Assembly (NCBI GenBank): GCA_016711325.1
Contig: JADJTH010000008.1
Location: forward strand, 434,001 to 498,000
Source of the DNA: Nigerium sp.
GTDB lineage: Bacteria; Actinomycetota; Actinomycetes; Propionibacteriales; Propionibacteriaceae
DNA: 64,000 bases
Reading direction: 5' to 3'
Shown: in pieces, positions 1 to 7,958 of the stretch
Position numbering within the stretch: the stretch's first letter is position 1
Layout: each line of letters starts with the position of its first letter
Translations under genes and position numbers: made by a program
The notes under the pieces: generated by a model
Told to the model about the DNA's origin: nothing
Databases searched by the model: none
The model's input: only the letters and a program-made list of their open reading frames with translations

Positions 1-123
1 GTGGTCGAGTTCGTGGTCCACAAGGACGCCATGGTGTGGCCGATGGTCGCGGCCGGCACCAGCAACGACGACATCATGATCGCCAAGGACTTGGCGCCCG
101 ACTGGGAGGAAGAGATCCTGTGA
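1..123 (+). CDS. ilvB: Acetolactate synthase large subunit, C-terminal end (partial)
   Basis: Only the last 40 codons lie in the window, in frame from base 1. The tail reads VEFVVHKDAMVWPMVAAGTSNDD in two pieces, a typical C-terminus of the thiamine-diphosphate-dependent catalytic subunit of acetohydroxyacid synthase, the first common enzyme of valine and isoleucine synthesis. The stop codon overlaps the GTG start of ilvN by four bases, which implies translational coupling of the two subunits. The assignment rests on the short tail plus the ilvN-ilvC context. Confidence 0.9.
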   Translation: MVEFVVHKDAMVWPMVAAGTSNDDIMIAKDLAPDWEEEIL

Positions 124-653
124 ATACGCACACCCTGAGCGTCATCGTCGAGAACAAGCCCGGCGTGCTCGCGCGCATCTCGGGTCTGTTCGCCCGGCGC
201 GGTTACAACATCGACTCGCTGGCGGTCGGCCCGACCGAGCGCGCCGAGATCAGCCGGATCACCCTCCAGGTGAGCGTGGAGCACGCGGGATCGCTGGAGC
301 AGATCACCAAGCAGCTCAACAAGCTCATCGAGGTGCTGAAGATCGTCGAGCTCGAAGAGAACGCGGTGCGCCGCGAACTGGTGCTGGTCAAGATGAAGGC
401 CGACCCGGTCGCACGGAGCCAGATCATCGAGATCGTCCAGCTGTTCCGCGGCAAGACCGTGGACGTGCACAACGACTCGCTCGTCATCGAGGCGACGGGC
501 AGTCCCGACAAGCTGGAGGCGCTGCTCGAGATGCTGCGCCCTTACGGCGTCCGTGAACTGGTGCAGTCCGGCCTGGTGGCGCTGGGCCGCGGTTCGAAGT
601 CCCTCACCGACCGCGGTGCGAAGGTGGACCGGGCCCGCCCGGGCGTCCGCTGA
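120..653 (+). CDS. ilvN: Acetolactate synthase small (regulatory) subunit
   Basis: 178 residues, the usual length. The N-terminal ACT domain (about residues 4-75, beginning HTLSVIVENKPGVLARISG) binds the end product valine. The C-terminal half is the ALS_ss_C domain. It assembles with IlvB and confers full activity and feedback inhibition. The GTG start at 120 lies inside the ilvB stop (GTGA overlap); an earlier in-frame start would run deep into ilvB and is unlikely. ilvC follows 44 bases downstream in the same direction, so ilvBNC is probably one operon. Confidence 0.96.
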   Translation: MNTHTLSVIVENKPGVLARISGLFARRGYNIDSLAVGPTERAEISRITLQVSVEHAGSLEQITKQLNKLIEVLKIVELEENAVRRELVLVKMKADPVARSQIIEIVQLFRGKTVDVHNDSLVIEATGSPDKLEALLEMLRPYGVRELVQSGLVALGRGSKSLTDRGAKVDRARPGVR

Positions 654-697
654 TACGTTTCCCCCAGATCCTGATACGAGTGAAGAGAGAGATTTTC

Positions 698-1729
698 ATG
701 GCAGCAGAGATGTTCTACGACTCCGACGCGGACCTGTCGGTCATCCAGGGCCGCACCGTGGCCGTGATCGGCTACGGCTCGCAGGGTCACGCGCACGCGC
801 TGAGCCTGCGGGACTCCGGCGTCGACGTGCGCGTGGGCCTGCGCGAAGGCTCCAAGTCGGCGGCCAAGGCCGAGGCCGAGGGCCTGAGGGTCGTCACGGT
901 GGCGCAGGCCGCCGCCGAGGCCGATCTGATCATGATCCTGGCGCCCGATCAGCACCAGCGCACCATCTACGCCGACGACATCGCCCCCCACCTCCAGGCC
1001 GGCGATGCGCTGTTCTTCGCGCACGGCTTCAACATCCGCTTCGGCTACATCACCCCGCCGGCCGGCGTCGATGTGTGCATGGTCGCGCCGAAGGGGCCTG
1101 GTCACCTGGTGCGTCGCGAGTACTCCGAGGGCCGAGGCGTCCCGGTGATCGTCGCCGTCGAGAAGGACGAGTCGGGCAACGCGTGGGCCCTGGCCCTGTC
1201 GTATGCCAAGGCGATCGGCGGTCTGCGTGCGGGCGGCATCAAGACCACCTTCACCGAAGAGACCGAGACCGACCTGTTCGGCGAGCAGGCCGTGCTGTGC
1301 GGCGGGGCGTCCGCGCTGGTCCAGGCCGGGTTCGAGACGCTGGTCGAAGCGGGCTACCAGCCCGAGGTCGCCTACTTCGAGTGCCTGCACGAGCTCAAGC
1401 TGATCGTCGACCTCATGTACGAGGGTGGCATCGCCAAGCAGCGCTGGTCGGTGTCCGACACCGCCGAGTTCGGCGACTACGTGTCCGGCCCCCGCGTCAT
1501 CGACGCCCGCGTCAAGGAGAACATGAAGGCGGTGCTCGCCGACATCCGGTCCGGCGCGTTCGCCCGACGCTTCATCGACGACCAGGACGCCGGCGCGCCC
1601 GAGTTCGCCGCGCTGCGCGCGCAGGGCGAGCAGCACCCGATCGAGGCCACCGGCCGCGAGCTGCGCAAGCTCATGGCGTGGGTGAAGAGCCACGACGACG
1701 ACTACGTCGAGGGCACCGCTGCCCGCTGA
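698..1729 (+). CDS. ilvC: Ketol-acid reductoisomerase (NADP+)
   Basis: 343 residues, a class I (short) enzyme. It converts 2-acetolactate or 2-aceto-2-hydroxybutyrate to the dihydroxy acid using NADPH and Mg2+. The Rossmann motif GYGSQGHAHA is at residues 25-34 and the loop RVGLREGSKS carries the phosphate-binding serines expected for NADPH. The C-terminal knotted helical domain includes the acidic metal ligands around ETETDLFGEQ and YFECLHE. I chose ATG 698, preceded by a purine-rich GAGAGAG; an in-frame GTG lies 18 bases upstream. A strong hairpin follows the stop, ending the ilvBNC unit. Confidence 0.97.
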   Translation: MAAEMFYDSDADLSVIQGRTVAVIGYGSQGHAHALSLRDSGVDVRVGLREGSKSAAKAEAEGLRVVTVAQAAAEADLIMILAPDQHQRTIYADDIAPHLQAGDALFFAHGFNIRFGYITPPAGVDVCMVAPKGPGHLVRREYSEGRGVPVIVAVEKDESGNAWALALSYAKAIGGLRAGGIKTTFTEETETDLFGEQAVLCGGASALVQAGFETLVEAGYQPEVAYFECLHELKLIVDLMYEGGIAKQRWSVSDTAEFGDYVSGPRVIDARVKENMKAVLADIRSGAFARRFIDDQDAGAPEFAALRAQGEQHPIEATGRELRKLMAWVKSHDDDYVEGTAAR

Positions 1730-1747
1730 GGTCGCGCCCGGAATCAG

Positions 1748-1785
1748 CTCAGGGGCGTCCCCGATTTTACCGGGGGCGCCCCTGA
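1748..1785 (+). terminator. Intrinsic-type terminator after ilvC
   Basis: Near-perfect 15-bp inverted repeat (arms 1748-1762 and 1771-1785, CTCAGGGGCGTCCCC pairing with GGGGGCGCCCCTGAG) around an 8-base loop, 18 bases after the ilvC stop. There is no T-tract, as is common for GC-rich actinobacterial terminators. Confidence 0.8.
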
Positions 1786-1837
1786 GGCGCGTGCGGCGTG
1801 TGGCAGCATGTGGTTCTGCCTGTGACGAAGGAGCCCG

Positions 1838-2488
1838 ATGCTCGACTGGTACCACACCATCCAGGACGCCATCGTCACTCACGCCGGCGAATGGTGGACC
1901 TACCTCGCGACCGGGCTGCTGTGCTGGCTGGACGGCTTCTTTCCGCCTCTGCCGAGCGAGTCGATCGTCATCGCGATGGCCTCGCTGTCGGGCATGCACG
2001 GCGGTCCCGTGCGGTTGTGGTTGCTGATCCTCGTCGCATGTGGCGGCGCCTTCCTGGGCGACAACACCGCCTACTTCATCGGACGCCGCATCCCGTTGGA
2101 TCGGATCTTTCGCGGGGAGCGCGGCACCAAGACCCTGATTCGCGCCCACCACCTGATCCACACCAAGGGCGCGGTGATGCTGCTGTCGGCGCGGTTCATC
2201 CCGGGGTACCGGATCGCGATGAACATGGTTGCCGGCTTCGTCGGCATGCCGCACCACCGCTTCATGGCGATCGACGCGGTCGCGACCGGCCTGTGGGCGG
2301 CCATGTCGGTGGGTATCGGTCTGATCGCCGGGTCGCTGTTCGAGGGCAGGCCGCTGCTCGGCATCCTCATCGGCGTGGCGCTCGGCCTGGTCATCGGCTA
2401 CCTGATCGAGCGCGTGCACTCGTGGCGCGAGGCACGCGCCGCGGTCGACGATCCGGACGCCGGCCCCCACGGCACCCGCGTCGACTGA
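1838..2488 (+). CDS. DedA/VTT-domain membrane protein
   Basis: 216 residues with several hydrophobic segments. The pattern FFPPLPSESIVIAMAS near residue 35 and the later stretch ARFIPGYRIAMNMVAG match the re-entrant loops of the DedA (SNARE-associated, VTT) family. DedA proteins act in the cytoplasmic membrane and are linked to lipid carrier or phospholipid flipping; the substrate here cannot be told. ATG 1838 is preceded by GAAGGAG at good spacing. It is transcribed alone, convergent with leuB. Confidence 0.88.
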   Translation: MLDWYHTIQDAIVTHAGEWWTYLATGLLCWLDGFFPPLPSESIVIAMASLSGMHGGPVRLWLLILVACGGAFLGDNTAYFIGRRIPLDRIFRGERGTKTLIRAHHLIHTKGAVMLLSARFIPGYRIAMNMVAGFVGMPHHRFMAIDAVATGLWAAMSVGIGLIAGSLFEGRPLLGILIGVALGLVIGYLIERVHSWREARAAVDDPDAGPHGTRVD

Positions 2489-2515
2489 GAGGTCGCCGGC
2501 GTGCGGACCGCGAGA

Positions 2516-3589
2516 TCAGCCCGCGACGCGGGCCGCGATGGCGTCCCCGACCTCGCTCGTCGAGCGCTTGCCGGCCCCGCGGGTGGCCACGTCGGCGTCC
2601 ACGGCCGCCTCGATGCGGGCGGCGTCGGCACGGCGCCCGAGGTGATCGAGCAGCAGCGCCATCGAGCTGATGGTGGCGGTCGGGTCGGCGATGCCCTGGC
2701 CGGCGATGTCGGGCGCCGAGCCGTGCACCGGCTCGAACATGCTCGGGAAGGCGCCCTCGGGATTGATGCAGGCGGACGGCGACAGGCCGATGCCGCCGGT
2801 GACCGCGCCGGCGAGGTCGGTGACGATGTCGCCGAACAGATTGTCGGTGACCATGACGTCGAAGCGCTGCGGATCCTGCACGAGCATGATCATCGTCGCG
2901 TCGACGTGCAGGTAGTCGGTGGTGACCTCGGGGTACTCGGCCCCGACGGCCGTGAACAGCCGGTTCCACAGGCCGCCGGCGTTCACCAGCACGTTGTGCT
3001 TGTGCACCATCGTGACCTTCTTGCGGCGGCGCGTTGCCCGCTCGAACGCGTCGCGGATCACGCGCTCGATGCCGCGCGCGGTGTTCACGCTCACCTCGGT
3101 GGCGACCTCGTGGGCGGTGCCGCGAGCCAGCGATCCGCCGACGCCCGCGTACAGGCCCTCGACGCCCTCGCGCACCACGACGAAGTCGACCGGGCCGCGG
3201 GCCAGGACGGCGTCCGACAGGGGGGTGACGACGCCCGGGTACAGCTTGGAGGGGCGCAGGTTGACGTACTGATCGAACGCGAAGCGCAGCTTCAGCAGCA
3301 GTCCGCGCTCCAACAGGCCCGACGGGATCGACGTCGAACCCGGCGCAGCGCCGACCGCGCCGAGGATGATCGCGTCGACGCCGCGCAGTTCGTCGAGCAC
3401 CGAGTCGGGCAGCACCTCGCCCGTGCGCTGCCAGCGCTCCGCGCCGAGGTCGTAGCGCACGTAGTCGAAGGCGTTCGTGCCGACGGTGGCGTCCAGCACC
3501 TTCAGTCCCTCGGCGACCACCTCTGGACCGATGCCATCGCCTCCGATGACGGCGATGGTGGGCGTGCTGAGTGGCGCTGCGGCGGTCAT
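2516..3589 (-). CDS. leuB: 3-isopropylmalate dehydrogenase
   Basis: 357 residues, decarboxylating dehydrogenase fold. IAVIGGDGIGPEV at the N-terminus is the family's opening strand-loop; ERGLLLKLRFAFDQYVNLRP carries the arginines that bind the substrate carboxylates and NLFGDIVTDLAG the Asp residues that bind Mg2+. It oxidises 3-isopropylmalate in leucine synthesis and, in organisms with citramalate synthase, also 3-methylmalate for isoleucine. I chose ATG 3589; a TTG three codons earlier (3598) is possible. A TACGCT box lies 8 bases before the ATG and no Shine-Dalgarno is visible, suggesting a leaderless mRNA. It is divergent from ilvE and remote from leuCD. Confidence 0.96.
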   Translation of the reverse strand: MTAAAPLSTPTIAVIGGDGIGPEVVAEGLKVLDATVGTNAFDYVRYDLGAERWQRTGEVLPDSVLDELRGVDAIILGAVGAAPGSTSIPSGLLERGLLLKLRFAFDQYVNLRPSKLYPGVVTPLSDAVLARGPVDFVVVREGVEGLYAGVGGSLARGTAHEVATEVSVNTARGIERVIRDAFERATRRRKKVTMVHKHNVLVNAGGLWNRLFTAVGAEYPEVTTDYLHVDATMIMLVQDPQRFDVMVTDNLFGDIVTDLAGAVTGGIGLSPSACINPEGAFPSMFEPVHGSAPDIAGQGIADPTATISSMALLLDHLGRRADAARIEAAVDADVATRGAGKRSTSEVGDAIAARVAG

Positions 3590-3657
3590 AGCCGCCAAGC
3601 GTAGGCGCAGCGTTCGCGGGACGGACGCGCTGTCTCAGGGTAGGGGTCGGCAGGCGG

Positions 3658-3663
3658 TATCGT
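3658..3663 (+). promoter_or_regulatory. -10 box of leaderless ilvE promoter
   Basis: TATCGT ends 7 bases before ATG 3671. This placement would put the transcription start at or beside the A of the ATG, which is why I prefer ATG 3671 over the in-frame GTG at 3662, which overlaps this box. Confidence 0.6.
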
Positions 3664-3670
3664 GACGCCC

Positions 3671-4756
3671 ATGGCGCTCACGTTCGAACTCCAGCCCAAC
3701 CCGCACGCCCGCACCGAGGCGGAGCTCGCCCAGGTGCTGAGCGACCCTGGATTCGGCACCTATTTCACCGACCACATGGTCACCATCACGTGGACGAAGG
3801 GCCGCGGCTGGCACAGCGCCACCGTGAAGCCGTACGGGCCGCTGAGCCTCGACCCGTCCGCCGCGGTGCTGCACTACGGCCAGGAGATCTTCGAGGGTCT
3901 GAAGGCGTATCGGCACCCCGATGGCTCGGTGCACCTGTTCCGTCCCGAGAAGAACGCGGAGCGGTTCCAGAGGTCCGCGGCCCGCATGATGCTGCCGAGC
4001 CTCGGCGTGGACGACTTCGTCGAGGCGGTGCGCCAGTTGGTGACGATCGACGCCCGCTATGTTCCCGCGCCCGAGGGTGAGCAGAGCCTCTACATCCGCC
4101 CCTTCATGATCGCGTCCGAGCCGTTCCTCGGCGTGCGCGCCGCCGAAGAGGTCACCTTCATCGTGATCGCCTCACCGGTCGGGCCCTACTTCAGCGAAGG
4201 CATCAAAGGCGTCGACATCTGGGTCACCGACGAGTGGGCGCGCGCCGGCGCGGGGGGCACGGGCGCGGCCAAGTGCGGTGGCAACTACGCGGCCAGCCTG
4301 ATCGCCCAGTACGAGGGCTACGAGCACGGCTGCACGCAGGTGATGTTCATCGAGGCGACCGGCAAGGACCGCGTCGAAGAGCTGGGCGGCATGAACGTGT
4401 TCCTCGTGACAGCGGACGCCACGCTGGTGACGCCGGCGCTGAGCGGCACCATCCTCGACGGCATCACCCGTGACTCGATTCTCGCCATCGGCGCGCGGAT
4501 GGGGCTCGAGCCGGTGGAGCGCAGGCTCGCCGCCGGTGAGGTGTTCGACGGCATCGCCGACGGCACGTTCGTCGAGGCGTTCTGCTGCGGTACGGCCGCG
4601 GTGATCAGCCCGATCTCGGGTTTCAAGACTCGCGAGGGCGAGTGGCGCCCGCACGGGCAGGACTTCGCCCGCACCCTCGCCATCCGGGACGCGGTCCTCG
4701 ACATCCAGTACGGACGCACGGCGGACGCGTTCGGCTGGACGAGCAAGGTCGTGTGA
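3671..4756 (+). CDS. ilvE: Branched-chain amino acid aminotransferase
   Basis: 361 residues, fold-type IV PLP enzyme. It transaminates 2-oxo acids to valine, leucine and isoleucine with glutamate. The PLP lysine is in GAAKCGGNYAASL; ALSGTILDGITRDSIL is the cofactor-phosphate-binding segment and TFVEAFCCGTAAVISP the C-terminal glycine-turn region. The N-terminus MALTFELQPNP is typical of the actinobacterial enzyme. It is divergent from leuB across about 80 bases and followed closely by the next gene, with which it may be co-transcribed. Confidence 0.96.
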   Translation: MALTFELQPNPHARTEAELAQVLSDPGFGTYFTDHMVTITWTKGRGWHSATVKPYGPLSLDPSAAVLHYGQEIFEGLKAYRHPDGSVHLFRPEKNAERFQRSAARMMLPSLGVDDFVEAVRQLVTIDARYVPAPEGEQSLYIRPFMIASEPFLGVRAAEEVTFIVIASPVGPYFSEGIKGVDIWVTDEWARAGAGGTGAAKCGGNYAASLIAQYEGYEHGCTQVMFIEATGKDRVEELGGMNVFLVTADATLVTPALSGTILDGITRDSILAIGARMGLEPVERRLAAGEVFDGIADGTFVEAFCCGTAAVISPISGFKTREGEWRPHGQDFARTLAIRDAVLDIQYGRTADAFGWTSKVV

Positions 4757-4763
4757 GGAGCCG

Positions 4764-5315
4764 ATGATGACCGCCACACCGCAGCAGCCGCGAGGCAGCC
4801 TCCCGCTGGGCATCCTGATGGGCGCCGTCGTCGCGGCGATCGTGCTCGCGATCGTCTGGTTCGGCGCCGGCCTGGATGATAGCCGCACCGCGACGCCGGC
4901 CGATTCCCCGACGCCGTCGCCGACGGTCACCGAAACGGCGCCCTCGCCGTCGTCGACGCCGACACCGACGCCCACCCCTACGCCCACGCCGACGCCGACG
5001 CCGGACACGACGACGCCGGCGGAGCCCATCGAGGGCATCGTCACGGAACTGCCCGCCGGTTCGTGGGTCACCGTGCTGAAGTCGCTGCCACAGGCGGGGA
5101 CGACGCCCGAGCAGGCGATCGCCCAAGCGGCTGAGCTGAGTCGGCCCAGCCATCAGGCGGTCGTGCTGAACACGAACTCCTTCGGCAACCTCAAGCCGGG
5201 TTACTACGCGATCGTGATCCCGGGAGCGTCGAGCCGCGCGGACGTGGTGGCGACCTGCCAGGCGATCGGTATCCCGGTGGGCGATCACTGCTACCCGCGG
5301 GAGATCAAGGGCTGA
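4764..5315 (+). CDS. Membrane-anchored protein with Thr-Pro linker and C-terminal SPOR-like domain
   Basis: 183 residues. A short cytoplasmic N-terminus is followed by one membrane segment (about residues 13-36), a low-complexity linker rich in Thr, Pro and Ser (about 40-92, including an uninterrupted run of Thr-Pro repeats) and a compact C-terminal domain of about 90 residues containing WVTVLKSLPQ and GYYAIVIPG, which resembles small peptidoglycan-binding SPOR folds; that likeness is inference. Two adjacent ATGs (4764, 4767) follow GAGGAG; the second has the better spacing. It directly precedes a Tat-exported amidase, so a role at the cell wall is plausible. Confidence 0.65.
   Translation: MMTATPQQPRGSLPLGILMGAVVAAIVLAIVWFGAGLDDSRTATPADSPTPSPTVTETAPSPSSTPTPTPTPTPTPTPTPDTTTPAEPIEGIVTELPAGSWVTVLKSLPQAGTTPEQAIAQAAELSRPSHQAVVLNTNSFGNLKPGYYAIVIPGASSRADVVATCQAIGIPVGDHCYPREIKG
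4957..5005 (+). repeat. Low-complexity ACGCC(G/C) repeat encoding Thr-Pro
   Basis: About eight consecutive six-base units encode alternating Thr-Pro in the extracellular linker of the membrane-anchored protein. Such tracts can change length by slippage in whole-codon-pair steps without breaking the frame. Confidence 0.85.
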
Positions 5316-5319
5316 GCCC

Positions 5320-6303
5320 GTGCTCACCCGACGTTCGCTGCTCGCCGGGGCGGCACTGTTGCCCGCGGCGACGTGGGCGGTGCCGACGGCGTCCGCCGTG
5401 CCGGTGGCCGGTCGGGTGGGTCAGCCCGAGATCCGACCCCGGACGGACTGGGCGACCGCGAAGCAAGCCGTGCGCGGCGCGCTCGCCGTCGAGGAGGACG
5501 TGCGCTTCCTGCTCGTCCACCACACGCTCACGCCCAACGAGGACGGCCCCGAGCGGATCGGTCAGCGGCTGCGATCGATCCACTCGTTCCACACAGGCGA
5601 GCAGCGCGGCTGGCCCGACGTCGCCTACAACTTCTTCGTCGACGCGTACGGGGTGATCTGGGAGGGGCGACAGGGGAGCATCGCAGGCCCGGTGCGCGGC
5701 GACGCCACCGGCGGCTCCCAGGGCTACGCGCTGCTGTGCTGCTTCGTCGGCGACTTCACCGCCCGCGAGCCCACACCCGAGGCGATGGCGTCCATGACGC
5801 ACCTGCTCGCGTGGCTGGCGGTCCGTGAGGATCTCGACCTGGGCGGCCGGGTGGAGTTCGTCTCGCGGGGTTCCTCGAAGTGGCGCCAAGGCGTCGCGGT
5901 GAGCACCGAGCAGGTCGCCGCGCATCGCGACATGTCCGTCACCCAGTGCCCGGGCGATGCGCTCTACCCACTGGTGGCCTCGCGGCTCCTGCCGGACGCG
6001 CAGGCCATGCTCGCCGGGCCGAGTGCCGAACCGGCCACCCCCGATCCCCCGCCGCCCAGCGCTGCGTCCGGCCCTGACAGCGCGGTCACTCCCGCCTCGC
6101 CGCCCGAGTCGGCGGCGGACGCCGCACCGTGGATGGCCGCCGGGGCCGTGGCGCTGACCGGCGCCGTCGCGGGGGTGATCCTCGGACGCCGGGGGGCGCG
6201 AGCCCGGGCAGGCTCAGGAGCCGAGCAGGCGCACGGCGATCGCGAGACCGCCGATCAGCAGGATCCCGAAGAATCCGATGAGGAACCCCGCGGTCGTCCG
6301 TGA
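5320..6303 (+). CDS. Tat-exported N-acetylmuramoyl-L-alanine amidase / PGRP-domain protein with C-terminal anchor
   Basis: 327 residues. The N-terminus LTRRSLLAGAALLPAATW is a twin-arginine signal with a likely cleavage after residue 26 (ASA). The amidase_2/PGRP domain spans about residues 35-225: HHT (67-68), H202 in AAHRD and C210 in QCPGD fit the zinc ligands, and WPDVAYNFFVDAYGVIWEGR is the family core. It should cleave or bind peptidoglycan stem peptides outside the membrane. A Pro/Ser linker is followed by a membrane segment (about 265-290) and a charged cytoplasmic tail, so the protein stays anchored. The GTG start lies 2 bases after the upstream stop; its 3' end overlaps the convergent gene by 90 bases. 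Confidence 0.85.
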   Translation: MLTRRSLLAGAALLPAATWAVPTASAVPVAGRVGQPEIRPRTDWATAKQAVRGALAVEEDVRFLLVHHTLTPNEDGPERIGQRLRSIHSFHTGEQRGWPDVAYNFFVDAYGVIWEGRQGSIAGPVRGDATGGSQGYALLCCFVGDFTAREPTPEAMASMTHLLAWLAVREDLDLGGRVEFVSRGSSKWRQGVAVSTEQVAAHRDMSVTQCPGDALYPLVASRLLPDAQAMLAGPSAEPATPDPPPPSAASGPDSAVTPASPPESAADAAPWMAAGAVALTGAVAGVILGRRGARARAGSGAEQAHGDRETADQQDPEESDEEPRGRP

Positions 6304-7191
6304 CATGCCCGGCTGCACTGCCTCGGTGACCTCGGCGGCGACCCCCATGGGTGTGACGAGCACCGGCGTCGCCGCGACGACCGGCAGGTGTTCGGTCGGC
6401 GGCGCCGCCGGCGCCTCATCGCGGTAGAGACCGAAGGGCTGCGTCTCGAGCGGCCCCGGTTCGTGCACGGACGTGTTCTGGACGGTCGCGGACGACCGCG
6501 CCGCGCCGGCGTCCGGCACGACAGGATCCGTGTGGCCGGCGCCCTCGTCGGCGAACGGCGCGTACACCGCGGTGGCGTCCGGATCGGCGACGACCGGTTC
6601 GGTGGCCGTGTCGGGCTCGGGTTCGCCTCCCGGCGCAGCAGAGGCGTCGGGCCCGGGAGAGGAGGTCGCCTCGTCGATGGCCGGCTGGACCGCTGTGGTC
6701 TCAGGATCGTCGCCGGTGGTGATGACCACGTCGGCGGCGGGCCGCGCACCGGCGGTCGCCTGGAAGAAATCGATCAGCGTGCGGTCCAGCAGCGACCCGG
6801 CGACCGGGGGAGCGAGGAAGGACAGCGTTCCCGAACCGGCGGCTACCTCGAAGCGCATCCACTCCTGGCTTCCCAACACCACGGGGGCGAAGGTCGCGCT
6901 CATCGCTTCGTCGCGCGCGACGACCGTCGCGCGATCGAGACCGTCGGCGTCGCGCCACAGCACGCCGGCTCGATGATCCTGGAGGACGAGCGCGCCATAG
7001 GCGACCCGTTCGCTGACCAACCCCACCGGAATGACGTAGTGAACGGCCTCATCGCTCGCGATCACCCTGGTGAACCGGGAGGCGCCGCCGGCGAGTACCT
7101 GGCGGGACAAGCTCGCGTAACGGTCGTCGAACGGCGCCAGGTCGAGCGCAGCGACGGCTGCGCGGCTGATCCGGTCGGCGAGATCGGTCAT
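6214..7191 (-). CDS. Tail-anchored protein of unknown function
   Basis: 325 residues. I do not recognise a named family. The N-terminal 150 residues look like a mixed alpha/beta cytoplasmic domain (SRFTRVIASDEAVHYVIPVG, WMRFEVAAGSGTLSFLAPP). Residues about 155-290 are a disordered acidic linker rich in Asp, Glu, Pro, Ala and Thr. The last 25 residues (GFLIGFFGILLIGGLAIAVRLLG) form a single C-terminal membrane helix with no signal peptide at the front, hence a tail-anchored topology with the bulk in the cytoplasm. ATG 7191 is preceded by AAAGGGAG at 8 bases. Transcribed alone, 100 bases from tpx in the same direction. Confidence 0.7.
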   Translation of the reverse strand: MTDLADRISRAAVAALDLAPFDDRYASLSRQVLAGGASRFTRVIASDEAVHYVIPVGLVSERVAYGALVLQDHRAGVLWRDADGLDRATVVARDEAMSATFAPVVLGSQEWMRFEVAAGSGTLSFLAPPVAGSLLDRTLIDFFQATAGARPAADVVITTGDDPETTAVQPAIDEATSSPGPDASAAPGGEPEPDTATEPVVADPDATAVYAPFADEGAGHTDPVVPDAGAARSSATVQNTSVHEPGPLETQPFGLYRDEAPAAPPTEHLPVVAATPVLVTPMGVAAEVTEAVQPGMSRTTAGFLIGFFGILLIGGLAIAVRLLGS

Positions 7192-7291
7192 GGCGGCACT
7201 CCCTTTCGTGGTCGCCCGCCAGCATACGGCGCGCGCCGCCCACTCCAGCGGGGTGGACGCCGCGCGTCGCGTCAGGTATTCGGCCGAAGAG

Positions 7292-7789
7292 TCAGGCGAG
7301 CGCGGCCAGGGCCGCGTCGTAGTCGGGCTCCTGCGTGATCTCGGGGACCAACTCGGTGTGGCGAACGGTGCCCTCGGCGTCGATCACCACTACCGCACGC
7401 GCGTTGAGGCCCGCGAGCGGGCCGTCGAGCAGCTTGGTGCCGTAGTCGGTCGCGAAGTCGGAGCGGAAGGACGATCCCACCACCACGTTGTCGATGCCCT
7501 CCGCGCCGCAGAAGCGGCCCAGCGCGAACGGCAGGTCGGCGGACGCGCAGACCACCGTGGTGTTCTCGAGGCCGGCGGCCAACTCGTTGAACCTGCGCAC
7601 GCTCGTCGCGCACACGCCCGTGTCGATGCTGGGGAAAATGTTGAGCACGACGCGGCGTCCGGCCTGCTCGGCGAGGGTGACCTCGGAGAGGTCCCTTCCG
7701 GTCAGTGTGAACGCCGGTGCGGTCTGCCCGACGGCCGGCAGATCGCCGACGGTGTGGACGGGAGTTCCCTTGAATAAGGTGTCAGCCAT
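7292..7789 (-). CDS. tpx: Thiol peroxidase (atypical 2-Cys peroxiredoxin)
   Basis: 165 residues, the normal Tpx length. The peroxidatic Cys60 sits in FPSIDTGVCATSVRRF and the resolving Cys94 in ALGRFCGAEG, as in Tpx. It reduces hydroperoxides in the cytoplasm with thioredoxin as electron donor. The start ATG 7789 has no Shine-Dalgarno; a TAGAAA box (7796-7801 on the complementary strand) ends 6 bases before it, so the mRNA is probably leaderless. Confidence 0.95.
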   Translation of the reverse strand: MADTLFKGTPVHTVGDLPAVGQTAPAFTLTGRDLSEVTLAEQAGRRVVLNIFPSIDTGVCATSVRRFNELAAGLENTTVVCASADLPFALGRFCGAEGIDNVVVGSSFRSDFATDYGTKLLDGPLAGLNARAVVVIDAEGTVRHTELVPEITQEPDYDAALAALA

Positions 7790-7795
7790 GTGCTG

Positions 7796-7801
7796 TTTCT
7801 A
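7796..7801 (-). promoter_or_regulatory. -10 box of leaderless tpx promoter
   Basis: TAGAAA on the minus strand, 6 bases before the tpx ATG, with no Shine-Dalgarno sequence in between. Confidence 0.55.
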
Positions 7802-7958
7802 GCACCCCGGCGCAACCCCGGGCCAGTGTCGCACCGTCGCGGGGTCTGCGATCGTCTCGGTCGGCGGGCGGGGCACGGTCGACACAAGGCCGCACGCGAT
7901 ACTGCCAAGGTTGACCGGCGACGGCCGGTTTCCCGAGATCGATCCGAAGGACCGGAGC

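Noticed and set aside
542..2470. Long minus-strand open frame (642 codons) opposite ilvC and the DedA gene
   Set aside because: Composition is Arg/Asp/His/Gly-rich low-quality sequence, typical of antisense frames in high-GC DNA; the plus strand encodes clear ilvC and DedA homologues.
3590..3670. T-box or peptide-leader attenuator before ilvE or leuB
   Set aside because: The divergent gap is about 80 bases, both starts look leaderless, and there is no terminator/antiterminator pair or run of Ile/Leu/Val codons.
4957..5005. Short tandem repeats resembling a CRISPR or minisatellite
   Set aside because: Units are six bases, in frame, and encode a Thr-Pro linker; there are no spacers.
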